The notes under the pieces: generated by a model
What the model was told of the DNA's origin: nothing
The model's input: only the letters and a program-made list of their open reading frames with translations
Databases searched by the model: none
Translations under genes and position numbers: made by a program
Source: UBA6244 sp965140775
GTDB taxonomy: Bacteria > Bacteroidota > Bacteroidia > Bacteroidales > F082
Length of the DNA: 64,000 bases
Assembly (NCBI GenBank): GCA_965140775.1
Contig: OZ223471.1
Location: 3,596,001 to 3,660,000 of the forward strand
Direction: 5' to 3'
Shown here: in pieces, positions 35,376 through 44,643 of the stretch
Layout of the letters: each line of letters starts with the position of its first letter
Position numbering within the stretch: the first letter of the stretch is position 1

Positions 35376-36386
35376 ATACCTCACAATAGTACCTCCCCAC
35401 GAAAACCCCACACCAAAACCGGCCAGCATGATGGTCATTCCACGTTTCAACTTCCCCTTTCGCTCCATGGCATGCAATGCAATGGGAATGGTAGAAGAAA
35501 CCGTATTTCCGGTGGTCCCAATCTCAATAACCAATTTATTTTCAGGAATTTTCAGCTTACGCCCAATGGATTCAAGAATGATACGGTTGGCCTGATGAAA
35601 AACAAAAAAGTCAATTTGATCCATACTTAACCTATATCTCCCCAGCAATTCATTCACCAATTCAGGCGCCTTGGCCACTGAAAAATTAAACACCTCCGAC
35701 CCATTCATAAAAAAATTACGGTGATTGCGCACATTACCTTGAGCATCTATAAAATCACCATCCGAAAACTCGGTGATAGGGAAACGCTCACGTCCCTCAC
35801 GGATAATAATATGTTCATGCTTGCTACCGTCGGTGCCGAATACAAAATCCCCTGCCAAAGAACGATCGGGTCGTGCCGAAATCAAAGTGGCCGCCCCCGC
35901 ATCTCCAAAAATCGCCCGGTTGGCTTTATCCTTTTCGTGAAGGGTTTTGGTGATGGCCTCTGCCGTAACAAGCAGCACTTTTTTGGCCCTACCCGCTCCT
36001 ATCAGGCTGTCGGCCAAACTCAACCCGTACAAAAAACCTGTACAACCCTGATTAAAGTCCAGTGCCCCGCATTGCGGCGGCAGACCAACCCTCTCGTGCA
36101 GAATACAAGCCGAAGGAGGCGTAATATAATCACCCCCTGCTGAGCAAAACAATACATACCCTATGTCAGCCATGTCCATGCTGTGGTGGTCGAAAAGATG
36201 TTTTACCGCCTTCACGCCCATGTCAACAGAAGTTTCGTCAGGTTTGGTTACATGTCGGCTGGTAACACCTGTCAATCGGGTAAGTTCCTGAATTTTAAAT
36301 CCGGGAAACAATTGCCCCATTTCCTCATTGGACAATATGGTTTCAGGAAAATAGCAGGCAATTTGTTCTATAAAACTGTGATTCAT
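35373..36386 (-). CDS. 3-oxoacyl-ACP synthase III family protein (FabH-like)
   Basis: A 337-aa condensing enzyme of the thiolase fold. The catalytic triad is visible: Cys in DFNQGCTGFLYGLSLAD (about residue 113), His in FFVFHQANRIILESI (about 255) and Asn in IGTTGNTVSSTIP (about 285). The C-terminus MLAGFGVGFSWGGTIVRY is typical. It joins an acyl-CoA or acyl-ACP to a malonyl-ACP, or a related secondary-metabolic substrate. Housekeeping FabH and this paralogue cannot be told apart from sequence alone, but the neighbourhood (acyl-AMP ligase, hydrolase) favours a specialised role. The next gene upstream (36386) touches its start codon. Confidence 0.9.
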   Translation of the reverse strand: MNHSFIEQIACYFPETILSNEEMGQLFPGFKIQELTRLTGVTSRHVTKPDETSVDMGVKAVKHLFDHHSMDMADIGYVLFCSAGGDYITPPSACILHERVGLPPQCGALDFNQGCTGFLYGLSLADSLIGAGRAKKVLLVTAEAITKTLHEKDKANRAIFGDAGAATLISARPDRSLAGDFVFGTDGSKHEHIIIREGRERFPITEFSDGDFIDAQGNVRNHRNFFMNGSEVFNFSVAKAPELVNELLGRYRLSMDQIDFFVFHQANRIILESIGRKLKIPENKLVIEIGTTGNTVSSTIPIALHAMERKGKLKRGMTIMLAGFGVGFSWGGTIVRY

Positions 36387-38473
36387 TACTTTTTCGATTT
36401 TTTATCCTCAGCATTGGCCAATTTTTGATAGTGAGCCGCATTTTTCGAATCGCCCACACTTTGGTAAAAATTCGCCAAAAAACTGTTAACGGCCTTTCCG
36501 GCCCCAAGTTCGGATGCTTTGGTATAATTACGCAACATGGTGGCCGTATCCTGATACATATAGGCATAATTACCGAGATTAATATAAGGAATATTGCTCT
36601 CCGGGAAAAGTTCCTTGATACGTTCGTTTTCTTTCACCGCCACGTCCACATGGCCTGCCATAAACTGCATGTTGGCCAACCGCGACAAGCTTACGGCAGC
36701 AGGACCATCCACATCAATTTCACGTTGGTAATAGTAAGCAGCAGAATCCCAATTTTCACGCAATTCGTAGGAGTAGCCCATGTTGTAAAAGGAGCTTCCG
36801 TTGTTGGGATCATATTTTAAGGCTTCACGAAAGTAATTCATAGCTTTGGCGAAATACCGTACACTTTCTGCCCGGGCAGTGTCTGCATCTTCAGGCCTGT
36901 TTTGTTTCAAATAAGCTTTTTCTCGTATAAGTGCTTGATTTCCATGAATTCTGGAATAGATTACCCCCATACTGTTGATCGAAGCCACATGCGACGAATC
37001 CAGCTCAATGGCCTTGGCATAATGTTTCTCGGCCAGATGAATTAAATTGGTAATAAACTTGTATGGATTCACGGGCTTGGCCAGCTCATAATTCACCTGA
37101 TTAATAATTTCCGTGGCATATAAGTTATTGGCTTTCACAGAGTTTTCCAATCGGGGCATATCAGCCTTGAACAAATCGTAACTGGTTCGCCATTGAATAT
37201 TCCGGAAATGCACATAATAGCCGTAGGGCGCCACAATCAAAAGTACCACCAACCCAATGCCGGCCAACTTCCGCGTTGGAATCATGGCGCTTTTTATGTT
37301 CGTTTTAAAGAGGATAAAAAGCAACCAAACCAATCCCATGGCAAAGGAGAGGGACGAAAAGAACACAAAGCGGTCGCCAACAATTCCGGGAACGGGTTTC
37401 ACAAAATTGGCATACATCGACATGTGAATCAGGTAGAAAAGTATCACAAATGAAATCAGTTTCCTTTCCTTGATATACCTCAGCGCTACTGTCAGCATGC
37501 CCACATAAGCCAACGCCGACAGTATGACCCAGATGTTGCCAAAACCCACCACAGGAATCATGTTGTAGCCGTAATAGTATAAAAGAGGAAAGGGAATCAG
37601 CAACAGCTTCAAATAAAAGCCTAAACCGTAAAATCCTGTAGCCAAACGCTTCACAAAACTCGTTTCGAACACAAGCGGGTTTTCCATTAAACTATACACA
37701 CGGTTGGTGGTCGGCAGCAGCCACATGCGCAATCCGAAAAACATGACCAGCAACCCAACCGATAAGCCCACAAAAATAAGGAGTTTCGACTTTTTAATAT
37801 CCGTAAAAAAGTAGAGTACCAACGGAAAAACGGCCAACTGAACTATGGCGGTTTCTTTGGACATCAGCGCCAGCAGGTAGTAAAACAAACCCAAGACCAA
37901 ATGACTGTTCTTTTTCAGGTCAGCCCAACGGATAAACTGCCAGATGGCCAAAAACGAAAACAAAAATTCAAGCAAAATATCACGGTTCTTAATGCTGGCC
38001 ACCACCTCGGTGTGGGTGGGATGCGCAATAAAAACTACCGTCACCAAAAAGGCAAACCAGGGATTGTAGCCCCGAAGCAACCGTTTGAGCACCTTAAAAA
38101 GCAATAAAGCCAGCAAGGCATACAATATCAGGTTGATGGCATGACTTACATAGGGATTGTATCTGCTGTTGGCAGTAAACTGGTACTCCAGCGCGAAGGT
38201 GATGCGGGTAAGTGCCCGATAACCATAGGCTTGCTCTCCATCGTCGGAATACAAGGTGGTCAGGATTTCGGGTATGGCCTTGACACCCTGCACATTCAAT
38301 TCGTTTTTGGTATTGATAAACCGATCGTCGAGGGAGAAATAGTTGAAAAGGGTATTGTAGTACAGCGCCACGGTTAACAATACCAGGGCGACATTAAAAA
38401 ATATCCTCAACCTTCTCTCTTGAGTTGCCTGATCGATCAACTGCTTAGTAGCATTACGTTTTGATTTTCCCAT
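36386..38473 (-). CDS. TMTC-like multi-span membrane protein with C-terminal TPR repeats, 695 aa
   Basis: The N-terminal half has about ten to eleven membrane helices (FFNVALVLLTVALYYNTLF; LILYALLALLLFKVL; FLVTVVFIAHPTHTEVVASI and others). The acidic-loop region LDDRFINTKNELNVQ and HPTHTEVV are reminiscent of the GT-C/TMTC glycosyltransferase-like family. The C-terminal half (about 440-690) holds TPR repeats (FREALKYDPNNGSSFYNMGY; YYQREIDVDGPAAVSLSRLA). It may glycosylate or handle cell-surface substrates, but activity is uncertain. It overlaps the hydrolase gene by 20 bp, so the operon is tight. Confidence 0.85.
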   Translation of the reverse strand: MGKSKRNATKQLIDQATQERRLRIFFNVALVLLTVALYYNTLFNYFSLDDRFINTKNELNVQGVKAIPEILTTLYSDDGEQAYGYRALTRITFALEYQFTANSRYNPYVSHAINLILYALLALLLFKVLKRLLRGYNPWFAFLVTVVFIAHPTHTEVVASIKNRDILLEFLFSFLAIWQFIRWADLKKNSHLVLGLFYYLLALMSKETAIVQLAVFPLVLYFFTDIKKSKLLIFVGLSVGLLVMFFGLRMWLLPTTNRVYSLMENPLVFETSFVKRLATGFYGLGFYLKLLLIPFPLLYYYGYNMIPVVGFGNIWVILSALAYVGMLTVALRYIKERKLISFVILFYLIHMSMYANFVKPVPGIVGDRFVFFSSLSFAMGLVWLLFILFKTNIKSAMIPTRKLAGIGLVVLLIVAPYGYYVHFRNIQWRTSYDLFKADMPRLENSVKANNLYATEIINQVNYELAKPVNPYKFITNLIHLAEKHYAKAIELDSSHVASINSMGVIYSRIHGNQALIREKAYLKQNRPEDADTARAESVRYFAKAMNYFREALKYDPNNGSSFYNMGYSYELRENWDSAAYYYQREIDVDGPAAVSLSRLANMQFMAGHVDVAVKENERIKELFPESNIPYINLGNYAYMYQDTATMLRNYTKASELGAGKAVNSFLANFYQSVGDSKNAAHYQKLANAEDKKSKK

Positions 38474-39278
38474 CTTTCAATAAATTCAAACTACGTTTAA
38501 CAAATCCCTCGAGGGTCTGCATGGTAAGTTGCTCTGCTTCAATAAATCCCATGTGTCCCACACCATCCAAAATCAGAGCTTCCGCATGTTTGGGAAGTTG
38601 TATTTGCGGGAGTATATTTTCCATGGATATGCGTGAATCCTGTTTTCCTACGACGAACATCACCGGAAAATCAAGGGTTTTCAACAACTCACGTTGATCT
38701 GTGCGCTCACGCATTCCTGATAAAGCAGCTATTACAGCCTCAGCGCCAATGTGCGAAGCCGATTCTTGCAGCCGTGTAATTTCCGGTTGACAACGTTCCA
38801 TATTTTCCTCAGCAAACAACAAAGGGATAAATGAAACGATAAACCGCAAGGCATCTCTCTTTACCAGCTCGATGGTTTTCAGTCGGTTAATTTTCACCTC
38901 CTCCGAATCGGCAGCTGCGTGCGAATGAAAAAACACCAATCCCGACAGCATTTCCGGATATTTTTCAGCGAAAGCGGCGCCAACATATCCACCCATGGAA
39001 TGACCCACATAAACACACGACTTCACCGCTTCAGCATCCAGCACCTCTTTCACTACGTCGGCCATCAGCTCCATGGTATGGGTTTCGGCCACACATGCAG
39101 ACTTGCCAAAACCGGGCATGTCCACACAAATCACCTGATAATGCTTGGCGAGCACCTCCGAAAAACGATGCCAAATGCTGTGGTCTTCCAAAAAGCCGTG
39201 TATCAGCACCACACAAGCCCCCTCTCCCTGAACATGATAGGCCACTTGCTTGTCGCGAAATGAAACAGTTTTTTCCAT
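38454..39278 (-). CDS. Alpha/beta-fold hydrolase, 274 aa
   Basis: Classic alpha/beta hydrolase with VVLIHGFLEDHSIWHRF (oxyanion region, about residue 23), the nucleophile elbow in YVGHSMGGYVGA (Ser about 94) and the catalytic His in DGVGHMGFIEAEQ (about 245). Substrate unknown; it could release an acyl product from the neighbouring ligase or synthase (inference). Start ATG 39278 suits the family and a perfect -7 element lies 19 bp upstream; a longer frame to 39341 is unsupported. First gene of the operon with the TPR membrane protein and KAS III. Confidence 0.88.
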   Translation of the reverse strand: MEKTVSFRDKQVAYHVQGEGACVVLIHGFLEDHSIWHRFSEVLAKHYQVICVDMPGFGKSACVAETHTMELMADVVKEVLDAEAVKSCVYVGHSMGGYVGAAFAEKYPEMLSGLVFFHSHAAADSEEVKINRLKTIELVKRDALRFIVSFIPLLFAEENMERCQPEITRLQESASHIGAEAVIAALSGMRERTDQRELLKTLDFPVMFVVGKQDSRISMENILPQIQLPKHAEALILDGVGHMGFIEAEQLTMQTLEGFVKRSLNLLKDGKIKT

Positions 39279-39297
39279 GTAACCGAAAAATTTGCCG

Positions 39298-39305
39298 CAA
39301 AGATA
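39298..39305 (-). promoter_or_regulatory. -7 promoter element of the hydrolase-TMTC-KAS III operon
   Basis: TATCTTTG on the minus strand matches TAnnTTTG exactly, 19 bp before the ATG. It is divergent from the promoter of the acyl-AMP ligase gene. Confidence 0.6.
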
Positions 39306-39350
39306 AATGGAATTACCGGAGTCGTCGGAGAAATAATTCAATCAAAAACC

Positions 39351-39358
39351 TACTTTTG
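39351..39358 (+). promoter_or_regulatory. -7 promoter element of the acyl-AMP ligase gene
   Basis: TACTTTTG matches TAnnTTTG, 21 bp before the ATG at 39380. It shares a 101-bp gap with the divergent operon promoter, so one regulator could act on both. Confidence 0.6.
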
Positions 39359-39379
39359 CTTTTTTTAACCCGCATCAAC

Positions 39380-41428
39380 ATGCATCCATTTTTAAAAAAT
39401 AACAGTGATTCCATCATACAAAATTCATCCACCTACGTGGAGGTCATCCAAAAGCGGGCATTGGAAACTCCTGACCATGTGGTTTACAGGTTTTTAGAAA
39501 ATGGAATTGATGAGTCGGAGCACCTTACTTATGCCGCCCTCGACCTGATTGCCAAAAAAGTGGGCCGGGTTCTCCAAGAAAAAGGCACAAAAGGTGATCG
39601 GGTATTGATGCTGTATCCCGCCGGGCTATCCTATATCGCCTCTTTGTTTGGTTGCATGTATAGTGGATTTATTGGGGTTCCTGCTTATCCCCCCCGCAAA
39701 AACCGGGGCCTTAAGCGGTTGCTCTCGATTATTGCAGATTCGGAAGCCAATTTGTGTTTGCTTACGCGACAAATTTATCAGGATATCGAACGGAATTTTG
39801 CCGACGAACCCCTTTTGAAAAATATCCAATGGATTGTTTATGAAGATATTGACAACCATAAAGCTTCATCATTTATTCCGACAGAAATTACGCCTGAAGA
39901 CATTGCTTTGCTTCAATACACTTCGGGTTCCACCGGACATCCCAAGGGTGTGATGATCAGCCAACTCAACCTCTTGTACAATTCTGAATACATACGCCAA
40001 TCGCTGGGGTTGAGCAAAAAAACAATAGGCATGAACTGGCTTCCTGTTTTTCACGATATGGGCTTGATTGGCGGTGTATTGCAGGTAGCTTATCTGGGAG
40101 CGGTCAACATTGGGATGCCTCCCACAAGTTTCCTTAAAAACCCGGGCAACTGGCTTCGTGCCATTCAGAAATACAAGGCCAATACAGGAGGCGGACCCAA
40201 TTTTTCATACGACTATTGTGTCCAGAAAATCTCTACCGAAGAAGTCAAACTGCTGGATGTGAGCAGTATGAATGTTTTCTATTGTGGTGCCGAACCCATT
40301 CGTAAGGCTACTTACCAATCCTTTACCAACCATTTTTCACCCGCCAAAGCCCGATTAAATCAATTGTATTCCTGCTACGGGATGGCCGAAACCACGCTGA
40401 TCGTTACAGGAATAAATGCCGGGTCGGAGCCCGTTTTTCTTAACCTCGACACGGAAGCTTTGTCGAAAAACAAGGTGGTGATTACCGATTCTGAAGCAAG
40501 GAGCACTGCCATTGCCGGTTGTGGTCATACGTGGATGGAAACGGAAGTGCGCATCATCAACCCCGACAATTTTGCACCTGTGGCCAACAACGAAATTGGC
40601 GAAATATGGGTGAGCGGTCCTACAGTGGCCAAGGGCTATTGGAACAAGAAGGAAGAATCGATGCGCACATTTCGTGCCCATACCTCTCAGGGCGAAGGCC
40701 CCTATTTACGCACAGGCGATTTGGGTTTTTTGCATCACAACGAATTGTTTGTTACAGGCCGCATCAAAGATTTAATCATCATCCGCGGAGCCAACTTCTA
40801 CCCCGGCGACCTGGAATATACCGTGCAAAATGCCCATCCCGACTTGCGTGAAAACGGAGGAGCAGCCTTCCCCATCACCCACCAAAACGAAGAAGTGTTG
40901 GTGTTGGTGCAAGAGTTGGAACGCACCGCCATGCGTAACACCAACCACAACGAACTTATTTCCACCATCCGCAAGGCCATCGCCGAAGAGCATGAAATAG
41001 AGGCATTTGCGGTACTGCTCATCAAAACAGGAAGTATCTCACTGACCTCCAGCGGTAAAATCCAACGCCGACAAACCCGCTACGAATACCTGAATGGTGA
41101 ACTGGAAATAGTAGCCCAATGGCAGAAGGAAATCACCGAAGGTGAAGCCCATACCACCAAAACAGTCCCAACGGAAGAAGGAATAAAAACCTGGCTTATC
41201 CAGTGGATAGTCCGCAATCAGCAGTTCCGCCCCGAAGACATCGATCCTGAGGTGAGTATCCTGCAATACGGTATCGACTCACTGGCAGCCGTTACACTGG
41301 AGTCGGAAATCAGCGACAAGTTCGGGTTTCAATGGCATGTATCCTCGTTTATGCTTGACCCCACCATCAACGGACTAGCCAAGGAAGGGATGATGATTTA
41401 TGAGGAGGAGATGAAAGGATCTGTATAA
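39380..41428 (+). CDS. Fatty acyl-AMP ligase fused to an acyl carrier protein, 682 aa
   Basis: The protein activates a fatty acid as acyl-adenylate and probably loads it on its own carrier domain. The adenylation part (about residues 15-570) has LLQYTSGSTGHPKGVMIS (P-loop-like motif, about 180), MNWLPVFHDMGLIGGVL (FAAL-type), YSCYGMAETTL and YLRTGDLGFLHHNELFVTGRIKD. The phosphopantetheine Ser is in YGIDSLAAVTLE (about 630) within a C-terminal ACP domain. The start is ATG 39380 (MHPFLKNNS); a long upstream frame is antisense to the hydrolase gene and has no homology. Fusion of FAAL with ACP beside KAS III suggests a dedicated acyl-chain pathway. Confidence 0.9.
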   Translation: MHPFLKNNSDSIIQNSSTYVEVIQKRALETPDHVVYRFLENGIDESEHLTYAALDLIAKKVGRVLQEKGTKGDRVLMLYPAGLSYIASLFGCMYSGFIGVPAYPPRKNRGLKRLLSIIADSEANLCLLTRQIYQDIERNFADEPLLKNIQWIVYEDIDNHKASSFIPTEITPEDIALLQYTSGSTGHPKGVMISQLNLLYNSEYIRQSLGLSKKTIGMNWLPVFHDMGLIGGVLQVAYLGAVNIGMPPTSFLKNPGNWLRAIQKYKANTGGGPNFSYDYCVQKISTEEVKLLDVSSMNVFYCGAEPIRKATYQSFTNHFSPAKARLNQLYSCYGMAETTLIVTGINAGSEPVFLNLDTEALSKNKVVITDSEARSTAIAGCGHTWMETEVRIINPDNFAPVANNEIGEIWVSGPTVAKGYWNKKEESMRTFRAHTSQGEGPYLRTGDLGFLHHNELFVTGRIKDLIIIRGANFYPGDLEYTVQNAHPDLRENGGAAFPITHQNEEVLVLVQELERTAMRNTNHNELISTIRKAIAEEHEIEAFAVLLIKTGSISLTSSGKIQRRQTRYEYLNGELEIVAQWQKEITEGEAHTTKTVPTEEGIKTWLIQWIVRNQQFRPEDIDPEVSILQYGIDSLAAVTLESEISDKFGFQWHVSSFMLDPTINGLAKEGMMIYEEEMKGSV

Positions 41429-41438
41429 AAAAACTTCT

Positions 41439-41460
41439 GGCGCAAGCGTCCGCTTGTGCC
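41439..41460 (+). repeat. REP-like palindrome, copy 4
   Basis: GGCGCAAGCG, TC, CGCTTGTGCC: inverse complement of copies 1 and 2 and the first in the 3-unit array. Confidence 0.88.
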
Positions 41461-41499
41461 TTTAACTCTTTTACTTAAATGCAGATGTTACCCTCAACT

Positions 41500-41521
41500 G
41501 GCGCAAGCGTCCGCTTGTGCC
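41500..41521 (+). repeat. REP-like palindrome, copy 5
   Basis: Identical to copy 4, 61 bp downstream (start to start). Confidence 0.88.
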
Positions 41522-41569
41522 CAAGCTCTTTTACTTGAATGCAGGTATTACACTAATTCAGCCCTTCCT

Positions 41570-41591
41570 GGCGCAAGCGTCCGCTTGTGCC
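41570..41591 (+). repeat. REP-like palindrome, copy 6
   Basis: Identical to copies 4 and 5, 70 bp after copy 5. Confidence 0.88.
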
Positions 41592-41796
41592 TTTAGCTCT
41601 TTTACTTAAATGCACATATTACACGAATTCAGCATCCCGGAACACTCGCCCTCAGGTGAGCAAAGCAATAACGAGGATACCAACCCCTCCGTTTAAAACG
41701 ACATATCACTTTATTCTGAAGAAGAATATAGAAACAAACACCGAACATTGAATCCCCAACCAAGAATATGGTTGTTGGTGAAGTCGTTTGGCTTTT

Positions 41797-44064
41797 CTAA
41801 AACTCATCCATATCCGTCTCGTAACCGGATTTATTTTTCTGGTCGAGTTGATATTTTTCACAATCAAATTCGATGCTTACATCCTTGAGGGGTTTCTCAA
41901 AATCGCCCTGACTAATGCCAAGGGCAGGATCGCCATATACTTTTTTCATGTACAAAGCCCAAATGGGTAAAGCCATGTTGGCTCCTTGTCCCAGACTAAT
42001 ACTTCTGAAATGCACACTGCGGTCTTCGGCTCCTACCCAAATACCCGTGGTGAGTCCGGGTGTAATTCCCATAAACCAACCATCCGACTGGTTTTGAGTG
42101 GTACCCGTTTTTCCTGCAATGGGGTTATTAAACCCATATTTATAGCGTAACCGGATTCCGGTTCCACTCTCCACTACCCCTTCCATCAGGCGCAACATCT
42201 TGTAGGCCGTTACTTCGTCCATGGCTTCGGTTTTTTTAGGCACAAACCGCTCCAGGGTGTTGCCATTGCGGTCTTCGATGGTGGTGACAAACACCGGCTG
42301 CACATACACACCCTTGTCGGCAAAAGTGTTCATGGCACCTACCATTTCGTACAGCGACAAATCCGGTGTTCCCAACGCGATGGAAGGTACTTCGGGAATA
42401 TCCGATGTAACGCCCATTTTTCGGGCCATCTTCACCACCGATTGTGGCGAAAAACGACTAATTAAATATGCTGAAATCCAGTTGTTTGAATTGGCCAAAG
42501 CCCATTTCAGGGTCACCTCTTCACCTACACGGTCGCTGCTGGAATTTTTTGGTGTCCAAAAGGTTCCGTCATACAATTCCACACTGTAAGAAATGTTGGA
42601 AACGGTGTAGCATGGCGAATATTCGCCTTCCTGCATGGCCAAAGTATAGAGAAATGGCTTGAAGGTAGAACCAACCTGACGTTTGGCTTGCGTTACATGA
42701 TCGAATTTAAAATAACGGTAATCGTTTCCTCCCACATAAGCCCTTACAAAACCGGTGGTGGGTTCCATGGACATGAGTCCGGCTTGCAGGAAATATTTGT
42801 AATAACGGATACTGTCAAGCGGGGTCATGACGGTATCGATGGGGCCATTCCAACTAAAAACGCGCATTTCGGTTGGTTGGCGAAACGACATATAGATAGA
42901 ATCTTCCGGAATACCGGCCAGTTTCATCACACGAAAACGCTCGCTCCTGCGCATGGCTTGTTTCATGATCCGTTCCACCACCTCGGGCGCCTCATCCGCA
43001 TCAAAGGCAAAAGGAGCGTAGGTATAGCCTTTCCAATGTTCGTAAAAAGCGGGTTGGAGGTCCTCTGCCAAATGCTCCTGCACAGCCTCTTCGGCATATT
43101 GCTGCATGCGCGAATCGATGGTGGTGTATATTTTAAGTCCGTCTTTGTAGAGGTTGTACGGAGAGCCATCGGGTTTGGTGTGATTGGCGCACCAGTCCTT
43201 GAGCTCGCCCCGCAAATACTCCCGAAAATAACGGGCAAGTCCCTGATTATGATCCAACTGTGCGTATTTCGTCACCCCCAGAGGGAGTTGTTTTACCGAA
43301 TCGCATACATGCCGGGAAATGTAACCATATTTGGCCATTTGATCGAGTACCAGATTTCGGCGCTTCATGGAGGCTTCGGGCTGACTGATGGGGCTGTAAC
43401 GTGAAGGGGCATTTACCACGCCTGCCATCAGCGCCGCCTCCTGCAAATTCAACGAATCGGGACTGCTATCAAAATAAGTGGCTGCGGCAGCCTTGATACC
43501 ATAGGCATTGTGACCAAAAAACACGGTGTTCAGGTACATGGCGATAATCTCCTGTTTGGAATAATATCGCTCCAGTTTGATGGCCGTTACCCACTCCTGA
43601 AACTTACGTACCACCAGTTGTAATTTGTTTAAACGACCGCGGGGAAAAAGGTTTTTGGCCAATTGCTGGGTAAGCGTACTACCCCCACCCTTGCTGTCGC
43701 CGGTAGCCACACCATAAGCCACACGCAGTAAGGCACGCTCGTCGATACCCGAATGTTTTTCAAAACGTACATCCTCGATGGCCATAAGCGCGTTGATCAG
43801 GTTGGGACTGATGTGTCGGTAGCTGACGTTGGATCGGTTTTCGATAAAATAAGTACCCAAGAGCACCCCATCAGACGAATAAACCTCCGAAGCCAGGTTG
43901 CTTTCAGGGTTTTCCAGCTCTTCGAAGGTGGGCATCTTACCAAACCATTCCGAAACCACACCATAGAAAAACAACACCGTAAACAGTACTGCCAGCAACC
44001 AAAGCAACCAAAATTTGACCGCGTAATTAAAAAACTTTTTCCTAACGGGTTTGTCGTCTGCCAT
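41797..44064 (-). CDS. Penicillin-binding protein 1A-type bifunctional glycosyltransferase/transpeptidase
   Basis: A 755-aa class A PBP that polymerises and crosslinks peptidoglycan. One N-terminal membrane anchor (about residues 13-37) is followed by the GT51 domain (about 60-240) with MAIEDVRFEKHSGID, GGGSTLTQQLAKNLF and YLNTVFFGHNAYG. The transpeptidase domain (about 430-700) has the Ser nucleophile in QVGSTFKPFLYTLAM, the SNN motif in ALANSNNWISAYLI and KTGTTQNQSDGWF. Third gene of a conserved Bacteroidota block ricT-gldH-pbp1A. Confidence 0.95.
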   Translation of the reverse strand: MADDKPVRKKFFNYAVKFWLLWLLAVLFTVLFFYGVVSEWFGKMPTFEELENPESNLASEVYSSDGVLLGTYFIENRSNVSYRHISPNLINALMAIEDVRFEKHSGIDERALLRVAYGVATGDSKGGGSTLTQQLAKNLFPRGRLNKLQLVVRKFQEWVTAIKLERYYSKQEIIAMYLNTVFFGHNAYGIKAAAATYFDSSPDSLNLQEAALMAGVVNAPSRYSPISQPEASMKRRNLVLDQMAKYGYISRHVCDSVKQLPLGVTKYAQLDHNQGLARYFREYLRGELKDWCANHTKPDGSPYNLYKDGLKIYTTIDSRMQQYAEEAVQEHLAEDLQPAFYEHWKGYTYAPFAFDADEAPEVVERIMKQAMRRSERFRVMKLAGIPEDSIYMSFRQPTEMRVFSWNGPIDTVMTPLDSIRYYKYFLQAGLMSMEPTTGFVRAYVGGNDYRYFKFDHVTQAKRQVGSTFKPFLYTLAMQEGEYSPCYTVSNISYSVELYDGTFWTPKNSSSDRVGEEVTLKWALANSNNWISAYLISRFSPQSVVKMARKMGVTSDIPEVPSIALGTPDLSLYEMVGAMNTFADKGVYVQPVFVTTIEDRNGNTLERFVPKKTEAMDEVTAYKMLRLMEGVVESGTGIRLRYKYGFNNPIAGKTGTTQNQSDGWFMGITPGLTTGIWVGAEDRSVHFRSISLGQGANMALPIWALYMKKVYGDPALGISQGDFEKPLKDVSIEFDCEKYQLDQKNKSGYETDMDEF

Positions 44065-44103
44065 ATGAACTAATTTTTAACCTGATCACTCATGTGTTAT
44101 TAC

Positions 44104-44589
44104 CTATTTGCCCGATTCATCCGATACCGCCAAACGAAGTCCTACCATTGATATTTCCTTTAAGGTATCGGTACGCATGGCTTGCTGAATATAAAACTGA
44201 TAAGCCCCCGATTGCGGAAACACCAACTGAGTTCGAAGATTGATTTGGTCATCCTTTTCCTTGCCCCATCCTTTTCCCAGCCATTTGCCCGACAAATCTG
44301 CCAATGCACATTCAATGGTGTCGCGACTGATTTTTCCGTCAGGAAAACGTGTGGTCATAAAAACATAGAGATTGCTGTATCGATAATCGGTGGTATGCCT
44401 GAGGGTAAGGTCGAAATCGTAGGGCACCAGTGTATCGGCAATAAGCACATCAAACCTGACTGCCTCATTTTTGTACCAACCCGCTTCCGGGATGGCCACC
44501 TGTTGGTCGTAGATGGTTGAATTACCACAGGATGACAACAAAGCCATCACCAGCGAAAGCAATAACAATTTGGGCACTTGATTGGTCAT
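44104..44589 (-). CDS. gldH: Gliding motility lipoprotein GldH
   Basis: A 161-aa lipoprotein: signal peptide with lipobox LLSSC (Cys about 20), then a single periplasmic domain with ALADLSGKWLGKGWGKEKDD and QINLRTQLVFPQSGAYQFYIQQAMR, which are hallmarks of GldH. It is needed for gliding in flavobacteria and is widespread in non-gliding Bacteroidota; its exact biochemical role is not settled. The start at ATG 44589 gives the signal peptide. It lies between ricT and the PBP gene, as usual in the phylum. Confidence 0.92.
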   Translation of the reverse strand: MTNQVPKLLLLSLVMALLSSCGNSTIYDQQVAIPEAGWYKNEAVRFDVLIADTLVPYDFDLTLRHTTDYRYSNLYVFMTTRFPDGKISRDTIECALADLSGKWLGKGWGKEKDDQINLRTQLVFPQSGAYQFYIQQAMRTDTLKEISMVGLRLAVSDESGK

Positions 44590-44643
44590 AACGTATCGGT
44601 TACTATTATAATGAGCCAAAAGGGAAAATATTGCGTAAGTTGA

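Larger units (their letters stand above)
41437..41640. repeat. Array of three about 61-70 bp units each headed by a REP-like palindrome
   Basis: Each unit begins with the 22-bp palindrome and continues with an AGCTCTTTTACTT(A/G)AATGCA-type segment and a TTAC(C/A)C stretch. The second and third units are about 70 bp and end in ATTCAGC. The array starts about ten bases after the acyl-AMP ligase stop. Confidence 0.85.

Noticed and set aside
39095..39379. N-terminal extension of the FAAL-ACP protein
   Set aside because: This part is antisense to the alpha/beta hydrolase gene and the FAAL family begins at the ATG at 39380, which follows a consensus -7 box.
42688..43404. Plus-strand open frame of about 238 codons
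   Set aside because: Antisense to the penicillin-binding protein gene; no motif or start context.
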